Assembly (NCBI RefSeq): GCF_963576545.1
Contig: NC_083651.1
Coordinates: forward strand, 22,618,248-22,682,247
Direction: 5' to 3'
Length of the DNA: 64,000 nucleotides
Source: Limanda limanda
Taxonomy: Eukaryota; Chordata; Actinopteri; Pleuronectiformes; Pleuronectidae
Under the pieces are notes generated by a model. It did not search any database and was not told the origin of the DNA. It worked only from the letters and a program-made list of their open reading frames with translations. A program made the translations under genes and the position numbers. Every line of letters starts with the position of its first letter. Position 1 is the stretch's first letter. Below, piece after piece: positions 62,025-64,000 of the stretch.

Positions 62025-64000
62025 CTGAAACCACAGACACGTCAGACCATGCAGGGCTACAGTTTAATGGTGAATGCTCAGTATTTATCTGGCTCCTTTC
62101 CAGTCTTCTAATTTCAAAGCACTTTACAGTACAGCTTGGCAATTCATATACATATTCATATAGTGCATCTATCTCTATCACTCATCACTTATACACTGCT
62201 GGCTCAATCATCAGGGGCAATTAAGGATCATGCATCTTGCCCAAGGACACTTCAGCACACAGAAAGCGTTCGATTGGAATCGAGCTGCCGACCCTCTAGT
62301 TAGTGGACGACCCTGTTCTATCTCCTACACCACAGCCGCCCCGAGTGAACACCATATAATCTTAAATCAGATGTTTTAAAGTTCTGTGGTTCACATGTGT
62401 CCTTTCTGTCCATATCTTAAGCTATGAGTCGGGACGTGGGCTGAAAACTTCTGATTGGCCAAAATGGAAGTGAACTTGACTTTACTGGCTGTTGGCCAAG
62501 CTGATCAAAACTTTCTTCTCACTAGTTGAACATATAAATGTGTTATGTTAAATTGATTTTCTCAACACTAATAGAAATGTATTTAATTTCTTTGATTGTT
62601 GATTTTACTTCTCTGGGCCAAAAGAAAAGTGAGAGTAAAAATAAAAAGTCTTTCTGTAGTTCATTGATATACTTTTGCGTTTCCAAAATAGAACAATTTG
62701 CTCTGCCACTGACATCTGGGGGGCACTAAACTATAAAGTCTTCTCTACTGCAGATGTAGGTAAAAATAAACCCACTGACTATGTTTCTAACAGATGGCAG
62801 CCTCATATTGTGTTAGTATTGGGATCATGTTTCTTTGGGGACTGACAGGGAAATAACTTCACGCCTCACTACACCGGACAGAAAAGGTATTTGTTGATGC
62901 AATAGTCACTCAGCGACTGAATGTTTCCACTGCCAACCAATTTCCTAACACATCTGGAAAAAATGACTTCAGCCAGTGAGTGACAGGTTGGGGACCTCCA
63001 GAGAGAGACGGTGATCACAGAAAGAGAAGCTGGTCATACTCAGGGTTTATCATTCACTCATTTGTCATTAATGTACCTAGTGAATATGGTGTCCAGTGTA
63101 TCAGTAATACACACGTATCAAACTAAAAAAAGCAATGTCAGCTGAGGAAAATTAAAATGTGTTTTTGGGGAAAAACATGTAGCAGTGGAGCCTATATATG
63201 AAAATTCAATTGAGTCACACTCTGCAAAGCCGGTGAAGCCTAAGCTGTCAGATATTAGTTTATACCAGAGAGGAAAAATGGCTTTGTTAGGGCTTTGGAA
63301 AAATCACCTGCAGGAACCAGGGTCTCTGAGTGTGTTTGCTCATGAGTAACTCCCCCATCTGCAAACATGTTTCTGTACTGCTGACAAAATAAGGTATTAC
63401 CTTTCATAAGACCTACACATAAGGTCAGCCCAAGGAATCAGTTTTCTGTCTATACTCGGCTCAATGAAACACCCACAAATTGACAACAAGACAATTAAAA
63501 AATGTAAATACATTAAACAATGTCTTTGTATTGGAATAACATGAGTGTCCGTCATTTGGCAAACACCCGCGAGCCTGATCTCTCTGCTGTAGCTCACACA
63601 CACACTTTCATCCATCCACGCTGCCCATTAATTTGCCTTAATGGTGAGCATGTGGCCGATGCAACTGATTTTGGCTTCCTCTTATCTACCAACGCATAAA
63701 CCATACCCGGGAATATTTAAGACACTACCTGAGTCAGCCGATCACTAATTAATAGTTTGCAATAAAAGCTGTCTGGCAGCTTGGAGTTTCTCACAAATTG
63801 TTGGCTGGCCAAGGGAGTAATTAATGGAGGACATGGAGTTTAATTAGGGAAATATGGATGATTAACATCTTCACCTTTCTTCAATGACGAGATGCAGGCA
63901 CAAAGTTTTAGAGGAAAAGAGAAGAGTGTTGATTTTACATACAGTGCAAGGTTGGACGCTGCCTGGAGTTGTTGATTCCATCAAAAGAAACCAGAAGGAC
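62025..64000 (-). other. intron upstream of e1 (partial)
   Basis: It contains a SINE next to the e1 acceptor. I looked for the preceding propeller exon, which should end in an Asn-encoding split codon before VGSVEG, and did not find it, so it should lie beyond 64000. Confidence 0.6.
62081..62343 (-). mobile_element. tRNA-derived SINE, sense to lrp1b
   Basis: Read on the minus strand it starts ggggcggctgtggtgtagga (A-box-like), then has gtcgtccactaactagaggg and a B-box-like agctcgattcc. The conserved body tgtccttgggcaaga and the tail ctgtaaagtgctttgaaatt follow. This is the architecture of widespread teleost SINEs. The 3' end is about 55 bases from the e1 acceptor. Confidence 0.8.

Noticed and set aside
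63956..64000. Open frame on the minus strand ending at a possible donor (CACT|gtatgt), as a further lrp1b exon
   Set aside because: The phase would fit, but the residues do not resemble the propeller sequence expected before VGSVEG in this family, and the predicted junction gives Tyr where Asn is expected.

Overview
The window is vertebrate genomic DNA, almost certainly from a ray-finned (probably percomorph) fish. One very large gene on the minus strand fills it: lrp1b, which encodes a giant endocytic receptor of the LDL-receptor family. I resolved 51 coding exons between 62024 and 970. Every exon joins the next in frame across AG acceptors and GT donors, with one exception discussed below. 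Together they give 7085 coding bases, about 2360 residues, or roughly the C-terminal half of the receptor. The first half of the gene lies beyond position 64000. LRP1B rather than LRP1 is supported by the cytoplasmic tail ([24 protein letters not shown]), by 12 rather than 11 LDL-A repeats in the last cluster, and by an extra small exon between the two tail NPxY motifs.

Layout in transcript order, from high to low coordinates. 62024-57301: last part of a YWTD beta-propeller. 54348-54223: an EGF-like repeat. 53141-44530: third ligand-binding cluster, ten LDL-A repeats. 44717-43002: a pair of EGF repeats. 42911-35995: a YWTD propeller. 35853-35705: an EGF repeat. 35853-23107: fourth ligand-binding cluster, twelve LDL-A repeats. 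22821-21806: two EGF repeats. 21666-18102: last YWTD propeller. 16928-4933: one linker EGF followed by seven membrane-proximal EGF-like repeats. 4391-4301: transmembrane helix. 4014-970: cytoplasmic tail and stop codon. The 3' UTR may end near an AATAAA at 158-163.

The modules act as one protein. The LDL-A clusters bind ligands in a calcium-dependent way, the propellers and EGF repeats support pH-driven ligand release, and the NPxY and dileucine motifs of the tail recruit endocytic and signalling adaptors.

I saw no second gene in the introns on either strand. They hold microsatellites, homopolymer runs, a tRNA-derived SINE, two short inverted-repeat (MITE-like) elements and several dispersed repeat copies. 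The points most worth a second look are: the absence of the family's furin site in the fourth-propeller linker, a tail exon unlike the mammalian one, an additional EGF exon that could be skipped in frame, a GC splice donor, a CA tract beside a 5' splice site, and a one-glycine insertion in a calcium loop. I found no new multi-gene system here.
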